Positions 17,239 to 26,118 of a DNA stretch of 47,188 bases are shown piece after piece (positions within the stretch are counted from its first letter, which is position 1; every line of letters begins with the position of its first letter). Source of the DNA: a virus; the IMG/VR virus record IMGVR_UViG_3300009788_000040, positions 1-47,188 of that record; one strand, 5' to 3'. The position numbers and the translations under genes are program-made. The notes beneath the pieces are model-generated. The model was not told the origin of the DNA and ran no database searches. It was given only the letters and a program-made list of their open reading frames with translations.

Positions 17239-18869
17239 TATTCTACTGCCTGTCGTTGAGCTTTCGCAAGATTATCAGCAGTTACAGGAATATTGTTGTC
17301 ACGTAGGAACTTACTCAATACTCTCAGGTTCTCAGGTGGTATATCTGTGACCTTCAATTCTATATCTGGCGCAAAAATATCAACACCAATAAAACTACGC
17401 TGAATAGTAACTTCACGAGTCAAATCAGACAACACATTGGTGAACTCTTCAGAGGTCAATGGGTCACCTTTTTGGCTTTCACGATGTCTCACTTCACCAT
17501 CGAGCAAGTCATAAAATGCATTTGCTTTTTTACGTTTGTCATCATTCCATTTAACCTTTCTACCTAAAATCTGCTCAACAGCAGCAGTAGTCTGTGCACC
17601 ACGAGTACGACCTACCTGGTGTTCTATCTTGTCCTTTGACGAACCAGTACCCTTGGCACTTTTAACAGCACTGATTAATTTAGTACGTTCAGCAGGAGCA
17701 AGCTGATGGAAGTGTTCAGCAGGGTTAACTTTACTCAATTCTTTTTTAGGTAACGTCATCAATTCAGAATATTTATTCCAATCAGTGACAATCGCTTTAC
17801 CTGAGTCAATGCTACGTTGCTGCTTTGCAGATAGTCGTTCCCAACCTTCAGGATCTTGAGCCTGGTAAGTTTCAGCAGAACCACCTTCAATAATATGTGA
17901 TTCAGCACGCTCAAATGCCTCAGTTTGGTCTTCAGTTTCACCTTTCTTTTTCAGGTCGAATTGACGCATTGTTTCAGTCATTGTTTTCTTACGAAGTTCT
18001 GGATCTTCAATCTTGTTAACTTCTTCACGCAACTCTTCACGACTGTCAAAAGTGTCAACCAAAGCAGCACCTGCAATGATTGCTTGTTGAGAATCAGATT
18101 GTATTTTTTCAGCTTTGGCTTTAGCATCAATCTCTTTTTCCAGTTTTACTTTGTCAGGTCCTTCTAGCCTGTCACCATGCTTTTCCATCATCGCAGAACC
18201 TTCAGCAGCACTGCTGTTAGTAGCAGATGAAATGGCTGCTTTTGCAAATGATGAATCAAAAGTTTGCAGTCGTTCGTTTTTCGCTTCAGCACCGATACCT
18301 TCAGCATCAGCAGCGTCAATAACTGCCTGACGACCTACAGCATTCTGAACAGCTAACTGGTCCGGTTGATTCCAATACAAAGAAGCATTCTCCATAGTAT
18401 TTTCAACCTGTGCACGAAGAGTAGCAACCTCCCAGGCTTTCAACCCTTTAGCTGAATGTCGTGCGATATCTTGTTGACCCCGGGTAATGTGCACATCAGC
18501 AGATTTATCAAACATTACTTTAGAATTCTGATTCAGTGTTTCACCGTATTGTTTCTTCAGGCCAGTCAAAGCTTCATTTGCTGCATTACCACTGTCAAAA
18601 GCGTTCTTACCTTGGGTATTGAAATACCCTTTTTCAGGATCAAAGAACAAGTTATTTTTATCACGTTCAAACTGTACCAGTGCTTCTTCAGCAGAGGTAG
18701 TATCAATACGTTGTTTTATACCAGCAGCGGCTTTACCTAATGATGCAAGACCTTGTGTAGCTCTAATATTCGATTGGAAAGCAGCAACACCTGCTGAAGC
18801 ATCAGCACGAGGTTGTCTGACTACATCAGTAAGAACTTGATTACCTTCATACTGTGCGACTTTAGGCAT
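17238..18869 (-). CDS. internal virion protein, helical core component
   Basis: 543 aa, almost entirely helical and rich in Ala, Lys, Glu and Gln, beginning MPKVAQYEGNQVLTDVVRQP. It has no enzyme motif. The N-terminal pattern (FQSNIRATQGLASLGKAAAG, then EALVQFERDKNNLFFDPEKG, then FNTQGKNAF) is typical of T7 gp15-like ejection proteins of podoviruses, which build the inner core and enter the host envelope with the DNA. Synteny supports this: it lies between the gp14-like protein and the giant protein, with both junctions in the TAATG overlap. Role by family resemblance and position. Confidence 0.75.
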   Translation of the reverse strand: MPKVAQYEGNQVLTDVVRQPRADASAGVAAFQSNIRATQGLASLGKAAAGIKQRIDTTSAEEALVQFERDKNNLFFDPEKGYFNTQGKNAFDSGNAANEALTGLKKQYGETLNQNSKVMFDKSADVHITRGQQDIARHSAKGLKAWEVATLRAQVENTMENASLYWNQPDQLAVQNAVGRQAVIDAADAEGIGAEAKNERLQTFDSSFAKAAISSATNSSAAEGSAMMEKHGDRLEGPDKVKLEKEIDAKAKAEKIQSDSQQAIIAGAALVDTFDSREELREEVNKIEDPELRKKTMTETMRQFDLKKKGETEDQTEAFERAESHIIEGGSAETYQAQDPEGWERLSAKQQRSIDSGKAIVTDWNKYSELMTLPKKELSKVNPAEHFHQLAPAERTKLISAVKSAKGTGSSKDKIEHQVGRTRGAQTTAAVEQILGRKVKWNDDKRKKANAFYDLLDGEVRHRESQKGDPLTSEEFTNVLSDLTREVTIQRSFIGVDIFAPDIELKVTDIPPENLRVLSKFLRDNNIPVTADNLAKAQRQAVE

Positions 18870-19420
18870 TATGTTGCTCCAAAGAAATTAGGACCAAGAT
18901 CAGTAGCTAAAACACTTGTTCCTGCGTTTGCTGCACTATCAGGGGTGAACCATTTGTCAGCAACACCTGACCCTGCTGCTACACTAACACCTGCCAACAG
19001 TGTACTAAACGCACCACTTTGTCCTGCGAATTCTGCGAACTCACCTTGTTGTCGTGTTAAATCAGCACCTGTCTCCAATGCTTCAGCACGTCTTTGAAAA
19101 TTACTACGAATACGCAACGCATCAGCTTCACCCAGTGTTATTGTATTTTCTTGTAATTGCAATGGTGAACCTGATGTCAAATCAACATTTGCAGCGCCCA
19201 ATTGTGCACGCTGTTTAGATAATAATTCTGCTGTTTTACGACGTTGAATATTTTCACGTTCAACCCCTGCACTACGGGTTTCTTCTGCTTCGTTTTCAGC
19301 AACACGAGCATTGTAGTCAGCAACCCCTTTTTGGAATTTACCTTGTTTTAGTTTCTGATTTGCTGTGAAAGCAGCAGAGACAACTGCTGTCACTGCCATT
19401 ATGGTGGCTGGATCACACAT
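18869..19420 (-). CDS. T7 gp14-like internal core protein
   Basis: 183 aa. It starts MCDPATIMAVTAVVSAAFTA, the short hydrophobic head typical of gp14-like podovirus proteins. A long helical Ala/Glu/Arg-rich middle follows (VADYNARVAENEAEETRSAG, then RRKTAELLSKQRAQLGAANV and DLTSGSP). The C-terminal part is Gly/Ala-rich and hydrophobic (FSTLLAGVSVAAGSG). In T7 this protein forms part of the channel through the outer membrane during DNA ejection. Its start overlaps the DUF2833 gene by eight bases, so translation is probably coupled. Confidence 0.78.
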   Translation of the reverse strand: MCDPATIMAVTAVVSAAFTANQKLKQGKFQKGVADYNARVAENEAEETRSAGVERENIQRRKTAELLSKQRAQLGAANVDLTSGSPLQLQENTITLGEADALRIRSNFQRRAEALETGADLTRQQGEFAEFAGQSGAFSTLLAGVSVAAGSGVADKWFTPDSAANAGTSVLATDLGPNFFGAT

Positions 19421-19886
19421 ACTCTACCCTCTCTAAGTGAAATCGATGAAACAACTCACCGGCGGGACCGTGTGGTACTGGCTCATCGATATTAAAACCT
19501 AACCATTTTAACCATCTGACACTGATCCTGTTCTTTACATGAACATAATTAAACAATCTGGGACAAAGAGCAAGCATTTCATCAATGACCGGTGGTGATA
19601 ATTTCAAAAATTCACGTGCATGTTTCAATGCCTGTTCTGTACCTAATAGCCACGGTACCCCGGTACCTGATAAGAAGTCACGTTTTACCAGACCCAATAT
19701 AACACAAGGGATATCATTCACCATGACAACAACAGAATAGTGTGACATCTTCCAACTCTCCATTATAGCTTGTAATGGTTTATATCTATTCGAAGCCCAA
19801 ACTTCATCAGCATCAGCTTGACGCATGTCAGCAGCGATTGAAGCAATCATGCCTATCGTTGGTTTCACAAACTGGATATTAGTCAT
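19413..19886 (-). CDS. DUF2833 family protein (T7 gp13-like), GNAT-fold
   Basis: 157 aa. The pattern matches DUF2833: FVKPTIGMIASIAADMRQAD, VVVMVNDIPCVILGLV, PWLLGTEQALKHAREFLKLS, and the end LFNYVHVKNRISVRWLKWLG with GF. The fold is that of GNAT acetyltransferases. In T7-like phages the gene lies next to the internal core genes and its product helps virion assembly; acetyl transfer has not been shown. Here it stands between tail tube protein B and the gp14-like protein, as expected. It starts at the upstream stop (TAATG). Confidence 0.82.
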   Translation of the reverse strand: MTNIQFVKPTIGMIASIAADMRQADADEVWASNRYKPLQAIMESWKMSHYSVVVMVNDIPCVILGLVKRDFLSGTGVPWLLGTEQALKHAREFLKLSPPVIDEMLALCPRLFNYVHVKNRISVRWLKWLGFNIDEPVPHGPAGELFHRFHLERVEYV

Positions 19887-22207
19887 TAGTTACCACCCAC
19901 ATCAACCTGTGGAATAACAGATAATATTGATAATGGTAACGGTGCACGTTGTTCAATACGAACGCCGCCGCCTTTTGCCCACTGTGGATCTATGATCACC
20001 TCTTGTTTATAGGTCCTCAATTCAATCGAGTCATATTCATCACTTTCAAAACGTGGTTTGATTTCTTGCATAGGTGCTGCTGAACCATCATCTTGTCGTG
20101 GTCCTACGAACCCGCCACGAGATTTTTCAACCTCAATGGTTACCTTGGACACAGAAACTGATTGCGCCTTAACTGTTTGACTGGGTGACGGTGTATCAAT
20201 GTCTAAAAGCTCTATGGCTGGCAGATAACTCAACCCTACATGGACCTTTGACGCTTCACGTTCAAGAGTGACAGCACCACTGGCAACTACTTGGTCTGGT
20301 ACAGTGTAACCATCTGCTAAAATACTCACAACCTCACCTTCAAGATGGTCAAGACCACTGAACACTGTAGCAGGGGCACCATCATATGACAGACCTGAGT
20401 CAACATAAAAACAGTCTTCAGAGTTAATTGACTCACGTGGCTCTAATCGCTCAATATACCTGACATCATTTCCATCTATATTACGTTTTACGATTACATA
20501 AACAGCATCACGATTGTCTTCAGTCACTGAAGCAACTGACTCAAACAACCCATTAGTGGTGTGTTGATGCCAACCCCAGACCTGATGTTCACGTTGATAA
20601 GTTAAACCGAGCATCACACCATCATCACGTACACACCATAAAATACTGTAAGGTTCAGCAGCATAAGACATTGCTTCAATCTGATTATTTTCAAACAGGT
20701 GTTCAGACATCAATGACAAGTCGTTACCTGTATATTTATCACTGCTAAATTCATAAGCTAAGTCACGAATACGTGTGCCTTTCTCTTGAAGGTACAATGC
20801 AGTACTGTTGATTATCACAGGTGGCACAATAGACGAGCCATTGTATGATTGAATTTTTACACCGATGGTTGAAGGTGTTAACACTTCATCTCGACCTTCA
20901 GTCATTTTCCACTCACCACCGGATGTTAATATTATCAATGAATCCAATGGTATTAAGTGCCTGATTTCATTGACCTGCTTTGCCGCAATTGTGAACGTTA
21001 CAGCGTCGTCGTCACGCGCGGGATTGGATGTACGCAACGAATTAAAATTATTGACCTGGGTTGTATAAGTAGCTTGAGGTTCATTGTTCGTATTAGCAAA
21101 CACTTGACGTTGCTGATAATAAGTAACGACTGAAGGATTGTTGTTAGCACCTGTAAATGGCTGACGGTCTTCAGGTGGCGCGTCACTGGTAATCGGTGCA
21201 ATGTTATAATCATCAAATGAAGTACTCTTTGAGTCACCTATCCAACCATAGACATCAGTACCCAGGGATGGATCTTTATAAATACGATAGTAACTGGCAG
21301 CAGCAACAATGCCCCATGCCAACCGAACACCACCGGTTTGTGAAAGTGATTTCGTGGTGATACTCAGTTCAACAGAAGCCAATGACTCAATACCAAACTC
21401 ATCAACTGCTGTCACAACATAGGTATACGTTTTATCAAAATCACCAAAACCTGAACCTACAGTGGAAATACCATTGGGCCTGGTTACCGTACCACCTGAT
21501 GTATAGGCAGTATGACCCGTTGAATCTTCATCATTTAACTCAAACGTATCAGCAGTCAAGACCGTGATAACAAAAGAACTGTTATTAACTTCTACCATTC
21601 CCAATACGTCTTCTATATCAACCGTATTACCAGTAGAAAAACCATGTGCAGTCGCAGTGACCACAGCCGGATTTGCTTGAGTAATATTACTAATCACCCT
21701 GGAACTTAAACCTGGGCTAAATGCAGGAATATCAACAGTAGGTGAATAATCAACATCTGTTAATGTCCAATTGTCATCTGCTAATCGGTTGAGGTTTGCA
21801 GGGTCATGGTTAAGGTGAGTCAGTGTCATAACATCAGCGTCCTGGGTGAACCCAAGACTAGGTAATTGAGCTTCAGTGTAAGGTGTAACAAGTTCAAATA
21901 TTGCAGGACCCCCACCGTCTAAAACTAACCCGCCGTCTTTGATCACTCTCATTTTCAAATGCTCAAAAACTAACATATAGGTTTGTTCAGTATTGAAGCT
22001 GAAGGGTATTAACCGACCTTTACGAGATGAGTCATCCAGTTCACCAGTGAAACGGTAACCTGGTCTTGAATAAGCACCTCCTTGTGCACGTATGAAAAAA
22101 TTTTCACACAAGTTCAATCCTGTAGCATACTTAACTAAGTCAGCACGTGACCGCAAAGCGGGTGCAATTTCACCGGATGTAAAACTACACTGAGTAATCT
22201 GCGGCAT
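19886..22207 (-). CDS. tail tubular protein B / nozzle (T7 gp12-like)
   Basis: 773 aa. The N-terminus has the nozzle signature (CSFTSGEIAPALRSRADLVK, LNLCENFFIRAQGGAYSRPG, RLIPFSFNTEQTYMLVFEH). At about residues 168-245 an inserted domain resembles the E1 FCCH-like repeat seen in phage tail proteins (NPAVVTATAHGFSTGNTVDI, then DSTGHTAYTSGGTV). A fibronectin-III-like domain follows (about 255-335: YTYVVTAVDEFGIESLAS). The rest is the beta-propeller body with the conserved RHLIPLDSLIILTSGGEW and YLQEKGTRIRDLAYEF. It forms the tip of the short tail. AGGAG seven bases before ATG sets the start. Confidence 0.88.
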   Translation of the reverse strand: MPQITQCSFTSGEIAPALRSRADLVKYATGLNLCENFFIRAQGGAYSRPGYRFTGELDDSSRKGRLIPFSFNTEQTYMLVFEHLKMRVIKDGGLVLDGGGPAIFELVTPYTEAQLPSLGFTQDADVMTLTHLNHDPANLNRLADDNWTLTDVDYSPTVDIPAFSPGLSSRVISNITQANPAVVTATAHGFSTGNTVDIEDVLGMVEVNNSSFVITVLTADTFELNDEDSTGHTAYTSGGTVTRPNGISTVGSGFGDFDKTYTYVVTAVDEFGIESLASVELSITTKSLSQTGGVRLAWGIVAAASYYRIYKDPSLGTDVYGWIGDSKSTSFDDYNIAPITSDAPPEDRQPFTGANNNPSVVTYYQQRQVFANTNNEPQATYTTQVNNFNSLRTSNPARDDDAVTFTIAAKQVNEIRHLIPLDSLIILTSGGEWKMTEGRDEVLTPSTIGVKIQSYNGSSIVPPVIINSTALYLQEKGTRIRDLAYEFSSDKYTGNDLSLMSEHLFENNQIEAMSYAAEPYSILWCVRDDGVMLGLTYQREHQVWGWHQHTTNGLFESVASVTEDNRDAVYVIVKRNIDGNDVRYIERLEPRESINSEDCFYVDSGLSYDGAPATVFSGLDHLEGEVVSILADGYTVPDQVVASGAVTLEREASKVHVGLSYLPAIELLDIDTPSPSQTVKAQSVSVSKVTIEVEKSRGGFVGPRQDDGSAAPMQEIKPRFESDEYDSIELRTYKQEVIIDPQWAKGGGVRIEQRAPLPLSILSVIPQVDVGGN

Positions 22208-22210
22208 TGC

Positions 22211-22867
22211 TTAACTCCTAACTGTGACAAATTCACTTTCCTGTGGTGGAGAATACTGGTCATTCATGTCAGCAGCAACCGCTGATGCGAAGTAGGATGT
22301 ATAAAGCTGTAATGAGTCCTTACGCAATGCACGACCCAACTCAGCCCCTACAACCGGTATAGCGAGTTCTGATGCTAACAGGTGTGATAATGCCAAGATA
22401 AAGTCATCACTGAATAGATTGGGGTCAGTAATTTTAGCCGAAATATCAACACGTAAATCAGGTTGATCTGATCCTATTGTTTTGGTGTCATCGAAGTTGA
22501 ATATTTCATAGGGTATCTGTCGTTTTTGTTCCTTCAAATTTATTACACGACTATCCAGAAGACGAGATGCTACATCAGAACTACCAGCAGGTAACTCTTC
22601 AAAAGAACCCACTAAACGATTGATCTTTAAACAGTCAACAGGATATGAGTAAGCGTAAGCCCAGTTGAATATCTCAGTACTGAGTGATGCCAATGCTCTG
22701 ATCTTATGGTTAAATTGCCAAGGTAGTTCACGTAAACAACGGTCACGTAGAATAGGATACCTCAACTTGCATTGTTGAGCTTGTACACTAGGCTCAGTGA
22801 GATTGTTAATACTAGCCGCGCGGATATTACCAAGCGCCAGGTTGCATACTTCCACTTCAGATGTCAT
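22211..22867 (-). CDS. tail tubular protein A / head-tail adaptor (T7 gp11-like)
   Basis: 218 aa. The classic pattern is present: VEVCNLALGNIRAASINNLT, SVQAQQCKLRYPILRDRCLR, ELPWQFNHKIRALASL, then FNWAYAYSYPVDCLKINRLV. T7 gp11-like proteins form the ring between portal and nozzle. The C-terminal helices (SDDFILALSHLLASELAIPV) are also as expected. It sits directly upstream of the nozzle gene, three bases apart, as in T7-like phages. GAGGTGA precedes the ATG. Confidence 0.9.
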   Translation of the reverse strand: MTSEVEVCNLALGNIRAASINNLTEPSVQAQQCKLRYPILRDRCLRELPWQFNHKIRALASLSTEIFNWAYAYSYPVDCLKINRLVGSFEELPAGSSDVASRLLDSRVINLKEQKRQIPYEIFNFDDTKTIGSDQPDLRVDISAKITDPNLFSDDFILALSHLLASELAIPVVGAELGRALRKDSLQLYTSYFASAVAADMNDQYSPPQESEFVTVRS

Positions 22868-22879
22868 GGCTCACCTCAA

Positions 22880-23188
22880 TTATGATTTAGGGCCATAAAG
22901 CCGTTCTGCTCGGTCGCCCTCTTCACGACGAACTTTCAAAGTAGTCAATTGAAGACCGATAGTTTTTTCAGAACTCTCAGTGTTGCTGTGTTCAGATTTA
23001 CTGTCTACAAAAGCAAAGGCGCGAACCTCAACGATATCACCGACGGCTAAACTATCAACACCCAACTCTTCAATCAATTCACTTTCAAGTCGTAAACTGG
23101 TACCCCAAGGATAATGATCACCATTAGAACAACAGACATCATTACTACCGGGGTTCTCTTTTTTAATCTTTACTTGATCTTCGGGCAT
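22880..23188 (-). CDS. capsid staple/cement-like protein
   Basis: 102 aa. The core reads HYPWGTSLRLESELIEELGV, DSLAVGDIVEVRAFAFVDSK and IGLQLTTLKVRREE. This layout (YPxG, a charged helix with LG, a VGD turn, a beta strand, then a final strand) is that of small capsid-stapling or cement proteins found near the head genes of many podoviruses. The assignment rests on pattern and position between head and tail genes. A head-tail completion protein is the alternative. Confidence 0.6.
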   Translation of the reverse strand: MPEDQVKIKKENPGSNDVCCSNGDHYPWGTSLRLESELIEELGVDSLAVGDIVEVRAFAFVDSKSEHSNTESSEKTIGLQLTTLKVRREEGDRAERLYGPKS

Positions 23189-23196
23189 ATGTCACC

Positions 23197-23568
23197 TCAG
23201 AGTGTTTCTACAGTGGTACTATTCTCACCTGCACCCAGGAAACTGGCTTCCTTGATTTCCTTTTGATCAGCTTTTACTTTTGCGGCATTTTCAGCACTTT
23301 CCAAAAGTTCAATTAAAACTGCCTTGTTCGAGTTACTATTAAACTCTACATCAAGGGTCTTCAGTTTTTCTTTAAGTTCCTTGACGGTCGGGCCTGTGGA
23401 CGTAGTAGGCGCAGTCTCAGCTTTGATTGCTTCAAGCCATGAGGGTACCTGTTCTTTCTTGTCCTTTGACGGGAATGGTTTATCAGCATGCAGTATTTTA
23501 CGCTTACCTTCAGGATGATATAACCTACCATTAAAGAAACCAGGTTCTAAAACTTTATAACTAGGCAT
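23197..23568 (-). CDS. HeH/SAP-like domain head protein
   Basis: 123 aa. The N-terminus (YKVLEPGFFNGRLYHPEG) is a short beta motif common in small phage head proteins. Residues about 58-92 form a HeH/SAP-like helical hairpin (PTVKELKEKLKTLDVEFNSN, then SNKAVLIELLESAE). Such domains bind DNA in other settings; here the protein lies between the cement and staple-like genes, so a role in the capsid or head-tail region is likely. No enzyme motif is visible. Confidence 0.65.
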   Translation of the reverse strand: MPSYKVLEPGFFNGRLYHPEGKRKILHADKPFPSKDKKEQVPSWLEAIKAETAPTTSTGPTVKELKEKLKTLDVEFNSNSNKAVLIELLESAENAAKVKADQKEIKEASFLGAGENSTTVETL

Positions 23569-23597
23569 TGTAATTCTCCAAATTTACGAATGAAGAA

Positions 23598-23611
23598 GGG
23601 GCCGAAGCCCC
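23598..23611 (-). terminator. hairpin with UUCG-type loop behind the cement gene
   Basis: On the minus strand GGGGC-TTCG-GCCCC is followed by TTCTTC. It lies eight bases after the stop of the Bbp16-like gene. A perfect 5-bp GC stem with a stable tetraloop but a weak T-tract would be a partial terminator, lowering expression of distal tail genes relative to capsid genes, or a mRNA 3' protector. Confidence 0.55.
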
Positions 23612-23618
23612 AACTTAA

Positions 23619-24059
23619 TTAAGCACCTGTGGTATTAGTCTGGTTACCCATTGTAATACCTGCTGTGATGTTACCCAACGTAGGATCTGTACCAGTCACA
23701 GTGTATCGAATACCAAGATAGCGCAAATCTGCACCATCGGGCAATACCTGCATATGCATCTGTTTACCTGCTACAAGATCAGCTAACAGAATGGTTTCAG
23801 TCGCCAATACTACTGGTGACGTCAACCCTGCTGCTGCTGATACTTCAACAGTAATAGTTAGACTGGTAAGCGTGTTAAAGACAGAAGTAACCTGTACAAG
23901 GATAGGTATTTTATTACCTTTACCTTTGTCATTATTTAAAGCAGCAGCTGCACCATGTGGTGTACCTGCTACCCCCAAGTCGATGACGTTACTGGAAATC
24001 GCTGTAGCAGTGATTGCCTGATCATCTGAAAATATTTGTTGTGCTGAAAAGATGGTCAT
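23619..24059 (-). CDS. Bbp16-like capsid cement protein
   Basis: 146 aa. The order SAQQIFSDDQAITATAISSN, VIDLGVAG, IPILVQVTSVFNTLTSLTIT, then LPDGADLRYLGIRYTVTG matches the BPP-1 Bbp16 family, which trims the outside of the capsid. It directly follows the major capsid gene, as in BPP-1. The protein is all-beta, acidic to neutral, without Cys. Confidence 0.85.
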   Translation of the reverse strand: MTIFSAQQIFSDDQAITATAISSNVIDLGVAGTPHGAAAALNNDKGKGNKIPILVQVTSVFNTLTSLTITVEVSAAAGLTSPVVLATETILLADLVAGKQMHMQVLPDGADLRYLGIRYTVTGTDPTLGNITAGITMGNQTNTTGA

Positions 24060-24098
24060 GATAAATCTCCAAATTAATTAAAAGACAAACAAGCGATA

Positions 24099-25097
24099 TT
24101 AAGTTACTTGTGCTTCAGTATTGAGAAGTGCATCAGTTTCTCGAAGTGGGATGCCACGATAAGTCAGAACTTCCTGACCTTCAACTTCTACACGTCTTAG
24201 ACGTACAAAGTTATCAGAAGCACCTGCATTTGTAGCCAGTGCATCCAGTGCTTCAAGCACATCGGTGTTACAGTAAATAGCGATGTTACCACCGGCGACA
24301 CGACGATTTTGCAGCGCGTAGTATGCTTTGCGCATAAAGTCATAAAGAGCGACTGAACCCGCTTGCATAAGACTCACGTCAATGTTAGCAATACGAGAAA
24401 CATAACGCCAATCTTTAACCGCTAGACCAACATCCCATTTAAACAACTCTTCCTTGACATAGTAGGCATTACCACTACCGTCAGTAACACGTTGAGAGCC
24501 TTTATCTTCACGCTGAACACCAGCCTGGGTACCTTTTGGATACAACAGGTTACACTGATTTTCACCCCAGGTAACAAACCATATGGATGTGTTATCAGAA
24601 CCTACACCACCTGCATCAATGATCTGATTACCATTGGCAGCAGACTTATCATTGAACCGTGGTGCCAAGCCCATAAACTCTTCAGGGTCCGAAGCCGTAT
24701 CACCGTAGAACATTTTAGAACCGACTTCTTGCGCCATTGCTTCAAGGAAGGCTGTTGCTTCTGACAAACGTACTGCACCTTCATTAGTAGACAGTTTCAG
24801 TAAACGGTCATCAACAGAACTTAAACCTTCAACAAAACCAGTGACATCTTCAACCTGCACTGTTTTACCTTTGCTGTTTGGAATACCTTGATACAGCTTA
24901 CCCCAGGTAACTGTAGGTAAACCCGAACGAACCGTATGCAAGTGAGATGTACCTTTGTTACACTCAACCGCAATAGCATCGTCCAAAATTGGAGTCATCT
25001 CCATTAACATTTCAATGACATCGACAAATTGACCCATGCCATCCTGTAATTTATAAACATCGATCAAATCGATGAACGTGCTTCCTAAAGTAGACAT
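24099..25097 (-). CDS. major capsid protein, BPP-1 (Bbp17) type
   Basis: 332 aa. Strong family pattern: VDVIEMLMEMTPILDDAIAV, TVRSGLPTVTWGKLYQGIPN, VDDRLLKLSTNEGAVRLSEA, FLEAMAQEVGSKMFYGDTAS, EFMGLAPRFND, GGVGSDNTSIWFVTWGENQC and KWDVGLAVKDWRYVSRIANI. It has the HK97 fold and forms the icosahedral shell. GAGGTG precedes the ATG. Scaffold lies immediately upstream and cement downstream, the BPP-1 order. Confidence 0.95.
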   Translation of the reverse strand: MSTLGSTFIDLIDVYKLQDGMGQFVDVIEMLMEMTPILDDAIAVECNKGTSHLHTVRSGLPTVTWGKLYQGIPNSKGKTVQVEDVTGFVEGLSSVDDRLLKLSTNEGAVRLSEATAFLEAMAQEVGSKMFYGDTASDPEEFMGLAPRFNDKSAANGNQIIDAGGVGSDNTSIWFVTWGENQCNLLYPKGTQAGVQREDKGSQRVTDGSGNAYYVKEELFKWDVGLAVKDWRYVSRIANIDVSLMQAGSVALYDFMRKAYYALQNRRVAGGNIAIYCNTDVLEALDALATNAGASDNFVRLRRVEVEGQEVLTYRGIPLRETDALLNTEAQVT

Positions 25098-25124
25098 TTT
25101 ACACCTCTTAAATTGTTAACCATT

Positions 25125-25832
25125 TTAGTCTTTAGGGTAGAGTCGTTCTGATCGGCCTTCACGACCTTTGGCCTTGGACACCGGTGTAACGGTACCATCT
25201 GGCACATCTTCAGCAGTTAATTTCCCTACCTTGACCATGAACCGGATAACTTCGGGGTGGTTGCCCACACCATGTTCTTCCAGCAGTTGCTTCAATTCTG
25301 GCGTACCAAACTTAGTAATGGCAGATTGTGCGATTTTGATGTTTTCTTCAAACTTATCTCCACCGAACTCTTTGTCAGTTTTAGATTGTTCTTGCCAGTC
25401 TTTCATCAACTGATCGAAAGTATCGACTTGACTCTGCGAACTCGCCTGGACCTGTTTTGCTTGGAAGTCTACAAGTTTCTGCGCTTGCTCCTGAGTCAAT
25501 CCCAACTCTTTAAAAAGTGGGGTTGCTTCAGTTAACACTGCTGCATCAACTTCGACACCATCTGGCATCACAAAATCGGCATAAGTATCGGGAGGTGTCT
25601 GGTTACCTTCACCAGTATCGTCGCCAGTATCTTTATCACTGGCTTTATCAGCAGCAGCAGCTTTATCAGCAGCAGCAGCTTTTTCTTCATCAGTAGCACC
25701 TGGTTCAGGTGTCACTTCAGTATTAGTTAACACTGTTTCAGTAGCACCTGTTTCAGTAGCACCTGGTTCAGGTGTCACTTCTGTGTTTGTTTCAGTTTGC
25801 ACTTCTGTAGTGCTAGTATTTTCGTCACTCAT
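25125..25832 (-). CDS. capsid scaffolding protein
   Basis: 235 aa. The first 75 residues are low complexity, Thr/Glu/Ala-rich, with a duplicated TEVTPEPGAT and a duplicated AAADKA, both likely slippage products. The body fits podovirus scaffolds (YADFVMPDGVEVD, FKELGLTQEQAQKLVDFQAK, TDKEFGGDKFEENIKIAQSA, KFGTPELKQLLEEHGVGNHP, EVIRFMVKVGKLTAEDVPDG). It directs shell assembly and then leaves. It overlaps the Bbp19-like gene by eight bases and precedes the capsid gene. Confidence 0.88.
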   Translation of the reverse strand: MSDENTSTTEVQTETNTEVTPEPGATETGATETVLTNTEVTPEPGATDEEKAAAADKAAAADKASDKDTGDDTGEGNQTPPDTYADFVMPDGVEVDAAVLTEATPLFKELGLTQEQAQKLVDFQAKQVQASSQSQVDTFDQLMKDWQEQSKTDKEFGGDKFEENIKIAQSAITKFGTPELKQLLEEHGVGNHPEVIRFMVKVGKLTAEDVPDGTVTPVSKAKGREGRSERLYPKD

Positions 25833-26118
25833 GATAATTTTCCTTTAGCATTATGTAATAATTAGCTGTTGCAGCTTCTTTCAATTCACTGTGAAGCCAC
25901 AACCCGTGTGACCTTTTACCTGCATTATGCGCATGTTGTATCGGATCACCATCAAATATATCCTCAAAAGTACAGCAATTCTCCAAACAACGCCACATAA
26001 AATTACGACCATTCTCAGTCTTCATGACATTACGGATACTGAACAACTCTAACTCACGGGATTTCTGAACCTTTTTACCCTGGTTATTGTCCTCTTCAAA
26101 CACGTCATCATTAATCAT
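25825..26118 (-). CDS. Bbp19-like head-region protein
   Basis: 97 aa. It fits the Bbp19-like pattern: an N-terminal charged part, then LFSIRNVMKTENGRNFMWRC, LENCCTFEDIFDGD, a short linker and KRSHGLWLHSELKEAA. In BPP-1-like phages it sits between portal and scaffold, as here. The function is unknown; assembly or packaging is likely by position. Starts at the portal stop (TAATG). Confidence 0.78.
   Translation of the reverse strand: MINDDVFEEDNNQGKKVQKSRELELFSIRNVMKTENGRNFMWRCLENCCTFEDIFDGDPIQHAHNAGKRSHGLWLHSELKEAATANYYIMLKENYHE

Noticed and set aside
24492-24764. Open frames opposite the capsid, scaffold and tail genes
   Set aside because: They are shadows of strong minus-strand genes; no ribosome sites, Cys/Leu-rich composition and no family pattern.
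25560-25800. Tandem DNA repeat of possible regulatory meaning in the scaffold gene
   Set aside because: It encodes the Thr/Pro/Glu and Ala/Asp/Lys repeats of the scaffold N-terminus; replication slippage in a low-complexity coding stretch explains it.
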